Numbered from the stretch's first letter, positions 7,409 through 17,063 are shown. The stretch is DNA of 64,000 bases from DAIOXA01 sp050949165 (GCA_050949165.1 JBMNFF010000001.1:620001-684000); one strand, 5' to 3'. Notes: generated by a model from the sequence alone, not told the origin. Numbers and translations are program-made.

Positions 7409-7876
7409 TCATGTTGGGGGACGCAGGCAGTCAAAAATCTCCAGCGGTATGTTGCGCAGAATTCCAAAGACAATAACCGCCGCCAAGAATCCCCAGATGA
7501 GCAGGGGATGCAGGTATTTACCGGTAATAGGATACCCCGTCAATACTGCCCGCAGAACGGTGAACCCGCCCCAAAGGATCAGGGGCAAGGACAGGATAAA
7601 CAGCTGGTTATTTTGCCAGGCCAAACCCAGTTCTCCCCTGACCAAGTGGTAGATCGACCTGCTGCCCCCACAGGCAGGACAATAAAAGTCCAAATGCCTG
7701 AACAGGCTGTAATTGCCCCAGTAAAAATCCCAGGGCCAGTCAACGGTAAAATAAAGCACCGCTGCCAGCCCAATCAGGATAATCCCGCTCAATAAAAGCC
7801 TTTCTCCCGGGGACATCTTTTCGCCAGGATTGGGAGCGGGAAAGATTTTGGCAAATATAGAACGGATTCCCTTCAT
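7409..7876 (-). CDS. DUF2752 family membrane protein
   Basis: A 155-aa protein with three to four hydrophobic segments. The signature CPACGGSRSIYHLVRGEL (about 65-82) is the Cys-rich loop typical of DUF2752, where the usual form is CPxCGxTRA. Function unknown; family members are small integral membrane proteins, often next to TM2 or DUF4190 proteins, as here. The ATG start has GGGAG 7 bases upstream. It lies between the two DUF4190 copies on the same strand, 27 bp from the upstream one, so an operon is likely. Confidence 0.85.
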   Translation of the reverse strand: MKGIRSIFAKIFPAPNPGEKMSPGERLLLSGIILIGLAAVLYFTVDWPWDFYWGNYSLFRHLDFYCPACGGSRSIYHLVRGELGLAWQNNQLFILSLPLILWGGFTVLRAVLTGYPITGKYLHPLLIWGFLAAVIVFGILRNIPLEIFDCLRPPT

Positions 7877-7903
7877 GGATTTGCTCCCATCCCCTTCGCT
7901 TGC

Positions 7904-8254
7904 TTACTGAGCTTCCTCCAACTGGCGGATAATTTCTTCCCAATCCATGTTTTCCATGAAGCTGGCGCCAATTATACCCAGGATGATTATTACAATTGCC
8001 AGACCAATGGAGACAAAACCGAGAATGATGCCTGCCAGGGCGAATTTCTGATTCTTATTCTTGGCGACAAATCCGCAAATTACAGCCACAATCCCCAATA
8101 GAATTCCCAAGGGGTAACAGCATACAGCAAAAATGACGCCGAGAATACCGGTGACAAGGCCTGTAACCCCTATAGCATTGCTTTGCTGGGTAGGCCCATT
8201 GGGTCCGCCGGTCTGAACGACTTCAGGCTGTTGGCTGTTGTAATTTTCGTCCAC
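7904..8254 (-). CDS. DUF4190 membrane protein, copy B
   Basis: A 116-aa two-helix membrane protein with the same N-terminus (MDENYNSQQPEVVQTGGPNG) and the same basic loop KNKNQK as copy A. Six residues are missing compared with copy A (a Gln/Ser-rich triplet near the start and a triplet near the second helix). The GTG start has AGGGAAGAG upstream. It is probably the parental copy, because it directly follows the intact PAP2 gene whose tail was copied together with it. No catalytic residues are visible. Confidence 0.85.
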   Translation of the reverse strand: MDENYNSQQPEVVQTGGPNGPTQQSNAIGVTGLVTGILGVIFAVCCYPLGILLGIVAVICGFVAKNKNQKFALAGIILGFVSIGLAIVIIILGIIGASFMENMDWEEIIRQLEEAQ

Positions 8255-8348
8255 TTCTCTTCCCTCCCTTCAATCTTCTTGTAAGATTCTATCCTGCACC
8301 TGCATTCTCCTGCCGGAAAGAATTAATTTTAATGGGATTCAGAAAAAG

Positions 8349-9242
8349 TTATGCGGCGATTTCCTCCGCCCCCTGCCCCTTCTCCAAGCGGATGAGGCGA
8401 AAGAGCCAGGGAGCCGCTAAGGTAATCCAAAGGCCCAGGACAAAGTAACGGATAAATGTCGCGACATGGTAGAGAGAGGTAGCCTCTTGGGGATTATTGA
8501 GGATACTCAGCAGGACAGGTTTAATTCCCATCCTCAGGGCAAAGAGGCCCACAATGCCGATTGCAGCCTTGAGAATACCCTGCCACCAATTGCCCCGAGG
8601 ATTGAAGCCGACGTACTCTCTTTCCAGGCGGTAACCCCAGAGGGCGCCCAGCATGAAGCCCATGGTAAGGGGGCCATCTCCCACCGGGTGGATGGCCAGA
8701 AAAACGGCGCAAAAGACGGCGCTGGCCAGAAACCACTGCCCCAGATTCAGCTCAAGCTTTAGCCTGCGGGCAATCAGTTCGTAAAGGGTTATCCAGGTGA
8801 GACCAATGCAGATGCCGGCGATGATGTCGCTGGGGAAGTGCACCCCCAGGTAGACCCGGGAGAAGGCCACCAGGCAGAAGACTGCCGCCGCCAGGATATA
8901 TGCCCAGGACCTCTTGATCTGCACCGCCAGGTACCCCCAGAAGCTGGTGTTTCCCTGGGCATGGCCGCTGGGGAAGGAATATCCGCCCTGTTCAATCTTA
9001 TGCAGTTCCTTGGGCGGCCTTGCCACCTTGAAGATATGTTTTAAGAAGGAGTTCAGATAGGCATTCATGAGAAAAAAGATGCCGAAGCGAATGGCAAATT
9101 TCTTGTCATACAGCCAGTACAGCAAGGGTATGGAGAGGATGTAATATTCCTCGTTGCCTAAAAAGGTAATCGCCTTGAAGATGGAGTCCAGGACGGGAGA
9201 GGAATACTGCTGAATCCAGACGATAAAACTGGGATCGGACAA
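8349..9242 (-). CDS. PAP2-family membrane phosphatase
   Basis: Integral membrane phosphatase of the PAP2/undecaprenyl-pyrophosphatase superfamily, acting on lipid phosphates on the outer face of the membrane. All three family motifs are present: KVARPP, FPSGH (SFPSGHAQG) and SRVYLGVHFPSD, which supply the catalytic His pair and Asp. There are about seven hydrophobic segments. The length of about 297 aa is on the long side because of extra C-terminal helices. TTG 9242 was chosen since GGGAGGT lies 6 bases upstream; the TTG at 9269 is in front of that site. The substrate could be undecaprenyl or phosphatidyl-glycerol phosphate. Confidence 0.88.
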   Translation of the reverse strand: MSDPSFIVWIQQYSSPVLDSIFKAITFLGNEEYYILSIPLLYWLYDKKFAIRFGIFFLMNAYLNSFLKHIFKVARPPKELHKIEQGGYSFPSGHAQGNTSFWGYLAVQIKRSWAYILAAAVFCLVAFSRVYLGVHFPSDIIAGICIGLTWITLYELIARRLKLELNLGQWFLASAVFCAVFLAIHPVGDGPLTMGFMLGALWGYRLEREYVGFNPRGNWWQGILKAAIGIVGLFALRMGIKPVLLSILNNPQEATSLYHVATFIRYFVLGLWITLAAPWLFRLIRLEKGQGAEEIAA

Positions 9243-9340
9243 ATCAATACCTCCCTTGGATTTTATCAAGTCCTAATTCCGCATTCGCGGTAAAAATTCC
9301 TGCTTTGCCCTGGTCCGGGTGCCCCACTGAACGCCAAGAA

Positions 9341-9368
9341 GCTCCCCTTTGGCGACCCAAAGGGGAGC
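9341..9368 (-). terminator. terminator after the S9 peptidase gene
   Basis: A 12-bp perfect stem, GCTCCCCTTTGG with CCAAAGGGGAGC, around a 4-base loop, 27 bp past the peptidase stop; the trailing bases on the minus strand are only moderately U-rich. Confidence 0.75.
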
Positions 9369-9394
9369 ATTGCTTTGCCGGATTCTTTGTTGAC

Positions 9395-11392
9395 CTATTT
9401 CAGATACTTGTCAAACCAAGCGGTGATTTCCTCAAGCCGGCGAATCCTGTGCTTGGGCTTGCCGCTGCGGCTGAGCTCGTGGTTCTCGCCCCGGAACATG
9501 CAGAGGCGGGACTCTACGCCAAAGTACCTGAGGGCGGTGAACATCTGCAGACCTTCGGGCAGCCAGCAACGGTAGTCCTCTTCCGAATGGATGAAGAGGG
9601 TAGGGGTCTTGACCTTGTCGGCATACTTCAGGGGTGAATGCCACCACACCTTGTCGATATCCGTCCAGGGGGTACAGGCAATCTGATCCTCTTCAAAGAA
9701 GTAGCCGATATCGGAAGTATATGCCATGGACACCCAGTTGGAAATACTGCGCTGGGAGGCGGCGGCCCTGAACCTGTCGGTGTGGCCGATAATCCAGTTG
9801 GTCATAAAACCGCCATAGGAACCCCCGGTGACGCCAACCCTGTCGGCATCAATATCCTGGTATTTAGCCAGGACGGCGTCGGTAAAGGCCATGATGTCAT
9901 CATAATCGATGGTGCCGTACTTGCCCCGGATGTCGGCAAATTCGTCGCCCTTGCCGTCGCTGCCCCGGGGGTTGCAGAAGAAGACAAAGTACCCTTCATT
10001 GGCCCAGTACTGCATCTCATGGAAGAATACCGTGCCGTATACAGTCTTGGGCCCGCCGTGGATGTCCAGGATGGCGGGATATTTCTTTCCCGCTTCATAA
10101 CCTACCGGCTTTATCACCCAGCCGTCGATGGTGACGCCGGGTGCGGTCTCTATGCTCAGGGGTTCCAGGCCTGCCAAGCTCCTCTCCGCTTGCACCCAAT
10201 CGTTAAAGGATGTCAGCCGGCGCTCCCGGCCTTCTTCCAGACAGTATATCTCCTGGAGGAGCAGGCCCCGCATGCCTATAAAGAGGATTTTACCATTGCG
10301 GACATCATAACAATCCACCGAGCCTTCCTGGCCAATAATCCGTTCAATCCTTCCCTCCAGGTCTATCCTGTTGACATAGGAACTGCCGCCTTCAGTGGTA
10401 ATGAAGTAGAGATAGTTTTCTTCTACCCGGCGGGGATCGCCCCCGCCCAAGCGGCAATCGGAACCCACGGAATTCCAGGTGCTCCGATCAAAATCGGGAG
10501 TGAGCAGGGTTCGCTCTCCAGTTACGACATCCACCAAGTAAAAGGTGTCATTCTGATTGAGCCCGTGGCGCTTCATATCGGAGCCCAGGGCCAGAATTTT
10601 CTCCCCGACAAAATGGGCGTCAGACCAGGAGAAATTCTCCTGCCCGGTGAGGGGATGCAGGGCACCGCTCTCGATGTCCAGGATGTACAGGGCCGCGGCA
10701 AGTTCCATCTTGCCTTGCCAGGTCTGGGCGATGAGGACGGCCTTGGTCTTATCCTGGTTGAGGCGCACACTTCCTACATCCATGAGTTCCGGGCTCAGGG
10801 CCTCATACTTGCCGGTGGCTGCATCGAATAAATAGAGCCGGCTGCGATTCTTGCTGGTAAAGCCGCCCCCATTCCGCCAGAAGGGGATTTCCTCCAGGAC
10901 TTCGTAATCCTTTTCTTCCTTGCGCTTTTTGAGCTCCTTGGCCTTTTCTTCATCGCTGAGGCTATCGAGATTGGGCCGATGGGGATTATAAGTAGCGGTC
11001 AAGAGATAGCGGGACCCGGTCAAGGGCTTGATCCCCTTCACCGCCAAGGGAATCCGAAAGGCTTCCTGGGCTTCCCCGCCCTTGATATTGATCCTGTAGT
11101 AAACGGTGAAAACTTCGCCGTTCTTAGCCTTCTCCTTGTCCTTGGGGTTGCGCATCCCGGGAAAGAGAATGTTCTCATCATCCAGCCACACGAACCCCTT
11201 TTCCTCGCCCAAACCTGTAAGCCTGGTGCAGTTGCCGGCCACGACATCATAAAGCCAGAGGTTGGACTGGTAGCCGTTTTCCTCCATATCCGCCTTATGC
11301 AGGACAAAGCAAGCATAGTCGCCGTCGGGATTGAACTCCAACCCGGATAAGAAACTGTACTTGGTAAAGTCGTCCAATCTAAGTTTTTCCAT
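9395..11392 (-). CDS. S9 family (prolyl oligopeptidase-like) serine peptidase
   Basis: A 665-aa cytoplasmic peptidase of the acylaminoacyl-peptidase/dipeptidyl-peptidase type, similar in architecture to Bacillus YuxL. An N-terminal beta-propeller fills roughly 1-410, followed by an alpha/beta hydrolase domain. The triad is visible: Ser525 in GGSYGGF, Asp606 in HSEEDYRC and His638 in GENHELSRSGKPKHR; the oxyanion region is ILDIHGGPKTVYG. There is no signal peptide. The ATG start is preceded by GGGAGG. It is a monocistronic gene with its own terminator. It likely trims short peptides in the cell. Confidence 0.93.
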   Translation of the reverse strand: MEKLRLDDFTKYSFLSGLEFNPDGDYACFVLHKADMEENGYQSNLWLYDVVAGNCTRLTGLGEEKGFVWLDDENILFPGMRNPKDKEKAKNGEVFTVYYRINIKGGEAQEAFRIPLAVKGIKPLTGSRYLLTATYNPHRPNLDSLSDEEKAKELKKRKEEKDYEVLEEIPFWRNGGGFTSKNRSRLYLFDAATGKYEALSPELMDVGSVRLNQDKTKAVLIAQTWQGKMELAAALYILDIESGALHPLTGQENFSWSDAHFVGEKILALGSDMKRHGLNQNDTFYLVDVVTGERTLLTPDFDRSTWNSVGSDCRLGGGDPRRVEENYLYFITTEGGSSYVNRIDLEGRIERIIGQEGSVDCYDVRNGKILFIGMRGLLLQEIYCLEEGRERRLTSFNDWVQAERSLAGLEPLSIETAPGVTIDGWVIKPVGYEAGKKYPAILDIHGGPKTVYGTVFFHEMQYWANEGYFVFFCNPRGSDGKGDEFADIRGKYGTIDYDDIMAFTDAVLAKYQDIDADRVGVTGGSYGGFMTNWIIGHTDRFRAAASQRSISNWVSMAYTSDIGYFFEEDQIACTPWTDIDKVWWHSPLKYADKVKTPTLFIHSEEDYRCWLPEGLQMFTALRYFGVESRLCMFRGENHELSRSGKPKHRIRRLEEITAWFDKYLK

Positions 11393-11640
11393 CTGACCTG
11401 GCCTCCCTTTTATTATGCATATTTATAGGTATTTCGGGATGCCAAGTATAATTCCTGCAATAAAACCAAGAGTTTTTCGGGGCGGCGACAGTACGTGAAG
11501 CGGCGAGCGGACGATGAATCGTAACGCCTGAGTCAAAAGAAGTCTGTTGATAATGAGGAAGTGGAATGGGCATCACACCTGCTTGGCAGAAATCGCAAGG
11601 ATGATTGCACATATCGGCCTGAGAGTCGTCAGATTACAAG

Positions 11641-11665
11641 AAAATGCCCCCGGGTGGGGGCATTT
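11641..11665 (-). terminator. terminator of the ABC exporter operon
   Basis: ATGCCCCC pairs with GGGGGCAT around a 4-base loop, followed on the minus strand by a U-rich stretch (TTTTC). The stretch 11393-11640 shows no further gene. Confidence 0.85.
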
Positions 11666-11670
11666 CCGCA

Positions 11671-13539
11671 TCAACCGGCTGCCTTTTGCCGGGCGAACTG
11701 GCTGTTATAGAGTTCGGCATAGAATTCACCCCGGGCCAATAGCTCCTCGTGGGTGCCCTGCTCTATGATCTGGCCCTCATTCATGACGAGAATCAAATCG
11801 GCGTTGCGGATGGTGGAGAGGCGGTGAGCAATGACAAAGCTGGTCCGGCCTTTCATAAGTTTGTCCATGGCCCTCTGAATGAGGACTTCGGTCCGGGTGT
11901 CGACGCTGCTGGTGGCCTCGTCCAGGATGAGGATGGCAGGATCGGCCAGTATTGCCCTGGCAATGGTGAGGAGTTGCTTTTGACCCTGGGATAAATTGGA
12001 CGCCTCTTCGTTGAGGACGGTATCGTATCCCAAGGGCAGGGTGCGAATAAAGTGATCGGCATGGGCGGCCTCGGCAGCGCGAATTATCTCCACTTCCCGG
12101 GCGCCAGGGCGACCGTAGGCGATGTTCTCCCGGATTGTCCCGTTAAAGAGCCAGGTATCCTGCAAGACCATGGCAAAGATAGTGCGCAGATCCGCTCGCT
12201 TCATTTCTCGGATGTCTACGCCGTCCACGGTTATCCGGCCGGCTTCCACATCGTAGAAGCGCATGAGCAGGTTGACCAGGGTTGTCTTCCCCGCTCCGGT
12301 GGGCCCGACAATGGCCACCGTCTGCCCGGGTTGCACATCTATATTGAGGCCGTTGTACAGCGGCTTGCCCTCTTCATAGCCGAAATGCACGTCTTCAAAG
12401 CGGACTGCCCCCAGGGGCTCCGATATCCTGACGGCAGCGGCGGGCTCGGGAACCTCCTCCTCTTCATCGAGAACCTCAAACACCCTCTCCGCTGCAGCCA
12501 AGGTGGCCTGAAGGATATTGGCGATGCTGGCGGTCTGGGTGATGGGCTGGGTGAAGTTGCGGGAGTATTGGATCATGGCCTGCATATCGCCAATCAGCAA
12601 TGCGCCCCGGGCCACCAACATCCCCCCTGTTGCGCAGACCGCCACAAAACCCAGGTTGTTCAAAAAGTTCATCATGGGCATGATCAGGCCGGATATAAAT
12701 TGGGCCTTCCAGCCTGCCTCATAGAGCTTGTCGTTTACCTCTTGAAATTTCTTGAGGGACTGGCTTTCGCGGCCAAAGGCCTTGATGACGGCGTGTCCCG
12801 TCAACATCTCCTCGACGTGTCCGTTTAATTCCCCCAGGTGTTTCTGTTGACCGGAAAAATACTTTCTGGAACGGGCCGCCACCTTACTGGTGATGACAAA
12901 AGCCGCAGGCAGAATCAGCAGGGTAATTAATGTCAAGAGGGGACTGATTACCAGCATCATTATCACGACCCCCACCATGGTGGTGGCGGCGGTAATGAGT
13001 TGGGTGAGACTTTGCTGCAAGGTGCTGCTGATGGTATCCACATCATTGGTAACCCGGCTCAGTATCTCTCCATGGGTCCTGGCATCGTAATATTTCAGGG
13101 GCAGGCGGGAGAGCTTGGCCTTGATTTCCTTGCGCATATCGTACACCGTCTTCTGGGCGACGCCGGCCATGACAAATTGCTGGGCAAAGGAAAAGAGGGC
13201 GCTGAGGATATATAGGGTTGCCAAAGCCAGGAGAACCCGGCCGATGTATTGAAAATCAATGGTCTGACCGGAAACCGCTTTATATAGCTCTGTGGTGGCC
13301 AGACCCAGTATCTTGGGGCTGAGTATGCCAAAGGCGGCACTGAGCATTGCCAGAATCAGGACCAGAACGGTTTTCGCCATATGGGGGCGCAGGTACCTGA
13401 TGAGCCGGCGCATGGTCCCCTTAAAGTCCTTGGGCTTATCTTGAAGGTTGAGACCCCGCAGGGGGCCCCCGCCCATCCTAGGTCCCCGGCCCCGGCCGTG
13501 CTCCGGGCTTTGCTTGACGGCACGTCTTTCATCGCTCAT
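11671..13539 (-). CDS. ABC exporter half-transporter, canonical-site subunit
   Basis: A 622-aa ABC half-exporter: a Gly/Arg-rich N-terminus, six membrane helices (about 45-325) and a nucleotide-binding domain with Walker A GPTGAGKT (about 412-419), signature LSQGQ (about 516), Walker B LILDEA (about 537-542) and the H-loop in IAHRLST. The start ATG overlaps the stop of the upstream partner (ATGA) and has GGAGGAGG nearby, so the two are translationally coupled and surely form a heterodimer. The catalytic Glu is present here, unlike in the partner. Substrate unknown; relatives move drugs, lipids or peptides. Confidence 0.92.
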   Translation of the reverse strand: MSDERRAVKQSPEHGRGRGPRMGGGPLRGLNLQDKPKDFKGTMRRLIRYLRPHMAKTVLVLILAMLSAAFGILSPKILGLATTELYKAVSGQTIDFQYIGRVLLALATLYILSALFSFAQQFVMAGVAQKTVYDMRKEIKAKLSRLPLKYYDARTHGEILSRVTNDVDTISSTLQQSLTQLITAATTMVGVVIMMLVISPLLTLITLLILPAAFVITSKVAARSRKYFSGQQKHLGELNGHVEEMLTGHAVIKAFGRESQSLKKFQEVNDKLYEAGWKAQFISGLIMPMMNFLNNLGFVAVCATGGMLVARGALLIGDMQAMIQYSRNFTQPITQTASIANILQATLAAAERVFEVLDEEEEVPEPAAAVRISEPLGAVRFEDVHFGYEEGKPLYNGLNIDVQPGQTVAIVGPTGAGKTTLVNLLMRFYDVEAGRITVDGVDIREMKRADLRTIFAMVLQDTWLFNGTIRENIAYGRPGAREVEIIRAAEAAHADHFIRTLPLGYDTVLNEEASNLSQGQKQLLTIARAILADPAILILDEATSSVDTRTEVLIQRAMDKLMKGRTSFVIAHRLSTIRNADLILVMNEGQIIEQGTHEELLARGEFYAELYNSQFARQKAAG

Positions 13540-15269
13540 GCTATCTCCTCCTCCGAAACCTGGGACAAGACGATTTCTCGGTAAACGGCACATGTCTCCA
13601 TCAATTCCCTGTGGGTTCCCTCGCCCGCAACGGCGCCCTGGTCCAGGACGATGATGCGGTCGGCGTCCATAACCGTGGAAACCCGTTGGGCGACGATGAG
13701 CATGGTGGCATTGGCCGTTTCCTCTTTCAGGGCCGCCCGCAAGCGGGCATCGGTCCGGAAGTCCAGGGCAGAGAAGCTGTCATCGAAGATACAGATCTCC
13801 GGACGCCGGACCAGCGCCCTGGCAATGGTCAGACGCTGTTTCTGTCCGCCCGACAGATTGGTCCCGCCCTGGGACACCAGAAAATCGAAACCCTCCGGCA
13901 GAGCATCGATGAACTCAATGGCCTGGGCAATCTCGGCAGCCCGGCGCACCTCTTCGGCACTGGCATCCTCTTTACCATACCGGATATTCTCGGCAATGGT
14001 CCCGGTAAAGAGCAAGGCCCGTTGGGGAACATAGCCGATTTTCTCTCGCAAGACGGCCTGGGGCAGTTCCCGGACATCCACCCCGCCCACCAGGATGCTT
14101 CCGCTGTCCACATCGTAAAAGCGGAGGATGAGATTGATCAGCGTGGACTTGCCGGATCCCGTCCCCCCGATAATGGCTGTAACTTCACCAGGCTTGGCGG
14201 TAAAACTAATATCCCGCAAAGCGGGGATTTCGGCGCCGGGATAGCTGAAGGTGACATTGCGAAATTCCACTTGACCGGCAAGCTGATTTCCCTGGCAATC
14301 CATATCCTCATGTGAATCGCTGATGTCTGGCCGGGTGTTGAGGACGGCCACGATCCTGTTCACCGAAGCCATGGCCCGGGGCAACATGACAAACATCATG
14401 GAGACCATCATCAGGGCAAACATGATCTGCATCATGTACTGGAGAAAGGCGATGAGGCTTCCTACCTGCAGACCCCCGGCCGCCACCCTGTGCCCACCAA
14501 ACCAGATTACCGCGACGGAGGACAGGTTGATGAGGAGCATCATCCCGGGCATGGCTCCCGCCATGATGCGGTTGACCTTGACGGCGGTGCTGGTCAAATC
14601 CAGGTTGGCGGCATCAAAGCGCTGTTCTTCATAGCGCTCCCGGGTAAAAGCCCGAATTACCCTGATACCAGTCAAGTTCTCCCTCAGCACCAGGTTGAGC
14701 TTATCCAGTTTAGCCTGGATGGCTTTGAAAAGGGGCATCGCTGCCCTGGCCAGTACCACCACGGCTACCGCCAAGATGGGAATCAAGAGCAGAATCAGGC
14801 GGGATAGATTTGAATCCTGAGAGACAGCCATGATTACGCTGCCCACCAACATCAGGGGCGCCATGATAGCCATCCGCAGCGACATCAGCACCACCATCGC
14901 CACCTGAATGACATCATTGGTGGTCCGGGTAATCAGGGAAGCAGCGCCAAACTCATCGTACTCCCGGAGTGAGAACCCTTGAATATGAGAAAAAACCGCG
15001 CTGCGCAGGGCGGCGCCATAGCCCAGGCCCACCCGGGCGGAAAAGAAACTGGCGGTGACGGCGCAAGCCCCGCCCAGCGTAGCCACTAAGAGCATCCTTC
15101 CACCGATGCTGAGAATCAAGGCAATGTCGCCGCTGGCAATCCCCTTGTCCACGATATCCGCCATTAACCTGGGCAAGAAAAGCTGGGAAAATGTCTGCAG
15201 CAAGACCAGGACAATGGCCAGGAGGGCGGCCGGCAAAAAGGGCTTTAAGTACTTGAGCAGCTTATACAC
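13536..15269 (-). CDS. ABC exporter half-transporter, degenerate-site subunit
   Basis: A 577-aa half-exporter with six N-terminal helices and a nucleotide-binding domain: Walker A GGTGSGKST (368-376), signature LSGGQKQR (about 472). In Walker B, ICIFDDSFSALD, Asp497 replaces the catalytic Glu. That change is the hallmark of one subunit of heterodimeric exporters such as LmrCD, BmrCD and TM287/288, where only one ATP site hydrolyses well. The partner at 11671 keeps Glu. The GTG start has AGGTGAG 6-7 bases upstream. First gene of a two-gene operon. Confidence 0.92.
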   Translation of the reverse strand: MYKLLKYLKPFLPAALLAIVLVLLQTFSQLFLPRLMADIVDKGIASGDIALILSIGGRMLLVATLGGACAVTASFFSARVGLGYGAALRSAVFSHIQGFSLREYDEFGAASLITRTTNDVIQVAMVVLMSLRMAIMAPLMLVGSVIMAVSQDSNLSRLILLLIPILAVAVVVLARAAMPLFKAIQAKLDKLNLVLRENLTGIRVIRAFTRERYEEQRFDAANLDLTSTAVKVNRIMAGAMPGMMLLINLSSVAVIWFGGHRVAAGGLQVGSLIAFLQYMMQIMFALMMVSMMFVMLPRAMASVNRIVAVLNTRPDISDSHEDMDCQGNQLAGQVEFRNVTFSYPGAEIPALRDISFTAKPGEVTAIIGGTGSGKSTLINLILRFYDVDSGSILVGGVDVRELPQAVLREKIGYVPQRALLFTGTIAENIRYGKEDASAEEVRRAAEIAQAIEFIDALPEGFDFLVSQGGTNLSGGQKQRLTIARALVRRPEICIFDDSFSALDFRTDARLRAALKEETANATMLIVAQRVSTVMDADRIIVLDQGAVAGEGTHRELMETCAVYREIVLSQVSEEEIA

Positions 15270-15478
15270 GTCTTCTCACCTCTATCTGCTGAAAATGCTG
15301 ACTCGCCATACCCTAAAGCATGAACGGGTCTTCACTTTCTCCTTGCCCCAAGCGCTGGATCAACTCTGCAAAGTGCGTAACAGACTCAATATTTGGGCGG
15401 GTTAAGTATAATTGCCCGGGGAGGGGAAGTCAAGGACTGGGGCAAGGGAGCCGGTGCCCAATAGTATCTGTGACAGTG

Positions 15479-15509
15479 AAAAGACCAGACGCCCATCGGC
15501 CTGGTCTTT
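15479..15509 (-). terminator. terminator of the ferritin-like gene
   Basis: AAAGACCAG pairs with CTGGTCTTT around a 12-base loop, with CTTTTC following on the minus strand, directly after the stop of the gene at 15515. Confidence 0.8.
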
Positions 15510-15514
15510 ACTAT

Positions 15515-16006
15515 TTAGGCTGGTGAAAAGCCTTGCTGTTCCCACCATTCGTCCCTGAGCCTGTCGTACTCCTTTTGGAACTGTTCCAAATGTTGGCTTT
15601 CCCAGCGCACCAATTTCTCATACAGCGCTTTGGCTGCAGGCAACTCTGTGTTCCGGGCGGCCTCGGCATAGAAATCGATTGCTGCCTTCTCCAGGTTGAC
15701 GGCGATGCCAAAAACCGATACCGCCAGCGAACCGCTCTCCCGGCCAATGGTCGTCAAATCATACTTTACGGGGGCTGTGGGCTCTTCGAACTCCGAAGGG
15801 TCGAAGGACTCAGCCGCGCGGTCGCTGATACTCCTGTACAGTCCCAAGAGCCAATCGATATGCATTTGCTCTTCGGCCGCCAGCTCCAGGAACGCGGTTT
15901 CAGTCTCCTTGTTCTTGGCTTGACCAGCGGCCATGGTGTAGAAGCCGATGGCTTCTTGCTCATTGATCAGGGCCTGGCGAATAACCTTCAACTCGTTAAT
16001 GGTCAA
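15515..16006 (-). CDS. ferritin-like (rubrerythrin-type) di-iron protein
   Basis: A 163-aa soluble four-helix protein. Two similar halves carry the usual metal ligands: ALINEQEAIGFYTMAA with EEQMHIDWL, and AVNLEKAAIDFYAEAA with WESQHLEQF. These E...Y and ExxH pairs mark the ferritin-like/rubrerythrin fold; no rubredoxin Cys4 domain is present. Probable role in peroxide handling or iron storage in an anaerobe (inferred). TTG 16006 was chosen because GGAGGTG is 6 bases upstream; the ATG at 16069 has no site. Monocistronic. Confidence 0.8.
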   Translation of the reverse strand: MTINELKVIRQALINEQEAIGFYTMAAGQAKNKETETAFLELAAEEQMHIDWLLGLYRSISDRAAESFDPSEFEEPTAPVKYDLTTIGRESGSLAVSVFGIAVNLEKAAIDFYAEAARNTELPAAKALYEKLVRWESQHLEQFQKEYDRLRDEWWEQQGFSPA

Positions 16007-16151
16007 ATTTTCCACCTCCGCTTTAATTGTATCAGGGCCGTGTCCTGCCGGCAAGACAAGCCCGGACATGTAATTACTCGCACATGCCCGGTCGAGTCAG
16101 GGTCAACTTCTCCCTGATGGCATGGCTTTCCCGAAACCACAGTATATATAA

Positions 16152-16178
16152 GACCGGTTACCTCTAAGGAGACCGGTC
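16152..16178 (-). terminator. terminator of the degV-family gene
   Basis: GACCGGT and ACCGGTC form a stem around a 13-base loop; on the minus strand it is followed by TTATATATA. It lies 25 bp past the stop of the gene at 16203. Confidence 0.6.
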
Positions 16179-16202
16179 CCGTATGTGCTTTTCATCCCAA
16201 AC

Positions 16203-17063
16203 TCAGGTTGGCTGGAAGGACTTGTTGAGGAAGAATACCGCCACTCCGCCAATCCCGATATGGCAGCCGAGAACGCTTCCCACCATGTTGACGACGATAT
16301 CCCGGAAGCCGAATTTTTCCTCGATCATTTCTTTGAGCTTCAGGGCAGATTCCTTGTCGTCAGCATGACTGATGCCGATGGTATGGCCGAGCTGGTGGCA
16401 ACGTTCCTCCATGATTTCCAGGATGCGCCTGATTGCCTTGTTCTTACCCCTCGCCTTTTCAATGGGGACCATGAGGCCGTTCTTGACATGGAGCAGGGGC
16501 TTTATACTCAAGAGGCTGCCGACAAAGGCGCTGGCCCGCCCAACTCGCCCGCCTCGCTGCAAGTATTTCAGATCGTCGACGGTAAAGATATGTTCCATAT
16601 GCCGGGCAAATTTCCGCACCCTGTCCACAATCTGCCCCTTCTCCTTCCCCGCTTTGGCCATCCTGGCAGCTTCCAGGACCACCAGACCCTGGCCCAGGGA
16701 ACCGCAAAGGGAATCTATCACTTGAATGTCGGCCCCGTCCCGCTGGTTCATCTGTCGGGCCACCATCATCCCCGTTTGGCAGGTCCCGGACAACTTGGAA
16801 GAAAAGGCTATGTAGAGACAGCTCTTGCCCAGGGAGACAAATTTCGCAAAGACCTCTTGAAATATATGGGCCGGGGTCTGATTGGTCCGGGGCACCTTTC
16901 CCGCTCGGATAGCCGCATAGACCTGTTCCGGAGCTATTTCCCGGCCGTCCACATATTCTCGGCCCTCCAGCTCCACCAGCAGGGGGATTACTTCGATACC
17001 ATATTCCTCAACCAGCTCCTGGGGTAAATCGCAGGCGCTGTCGGTAACAATCTGGATAGTCAT
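16203..17063 (-). CDS. DegV family fatty-acid-binding protein
   Basis: A 286-aa DegV/FakB-type protein. Seen: the N-terminal VTDSACDLP, SSKLSGTCQ in the middle (the fatty-acid carboxylate-binding Thr/Ser region), the DDLKYLQRGGRVG loop and SIKPLLHVKNG. Members bind a fatty acid in a buried tunnel; FakB proteins present it to the FakA kinase for phosphorylation and phospholipid synthesis. No fakA is in this window. The ATG has AGAGGTG about 5 bases upstream. Both ends have clear intergenic gaps, so it is a single-gene unit. Confidence 0.92.
   Translation of the reverse strand: MTIQIVTDSACDLPQELVEEYGIEVIPLLVELEGREYVDGREIAPEQVYAAIRAGKVPRTNQTPAHIFQEVFAKFVSLGKSCLYIAFSSKLSGTCQTGMMVARQMNQRDGADIQVIDSLCGSLGQGLVVLEAARMAKAGKEKGQIVDRVRKFARHMEHIFTVDDLKYLQRGGRVGRASAFVGSLLSIKPLLHVKNGLMVPIEKARGKNKAIRRILEIMEERCHQLGHTIGISHADDKESALKLKEMIEEKFGFRDIVVNMVGSVLGCHIGIGGVAVFFLNKSFQPT

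Noticed and set aside
9638..10831. Long open frame (397 codons) on the plus strand opposite the S9 peptidase gene
   Set aside because: It mirrors codon positions of a clear peptidase gene, lacks a ribosome site and has no recognisable domain.
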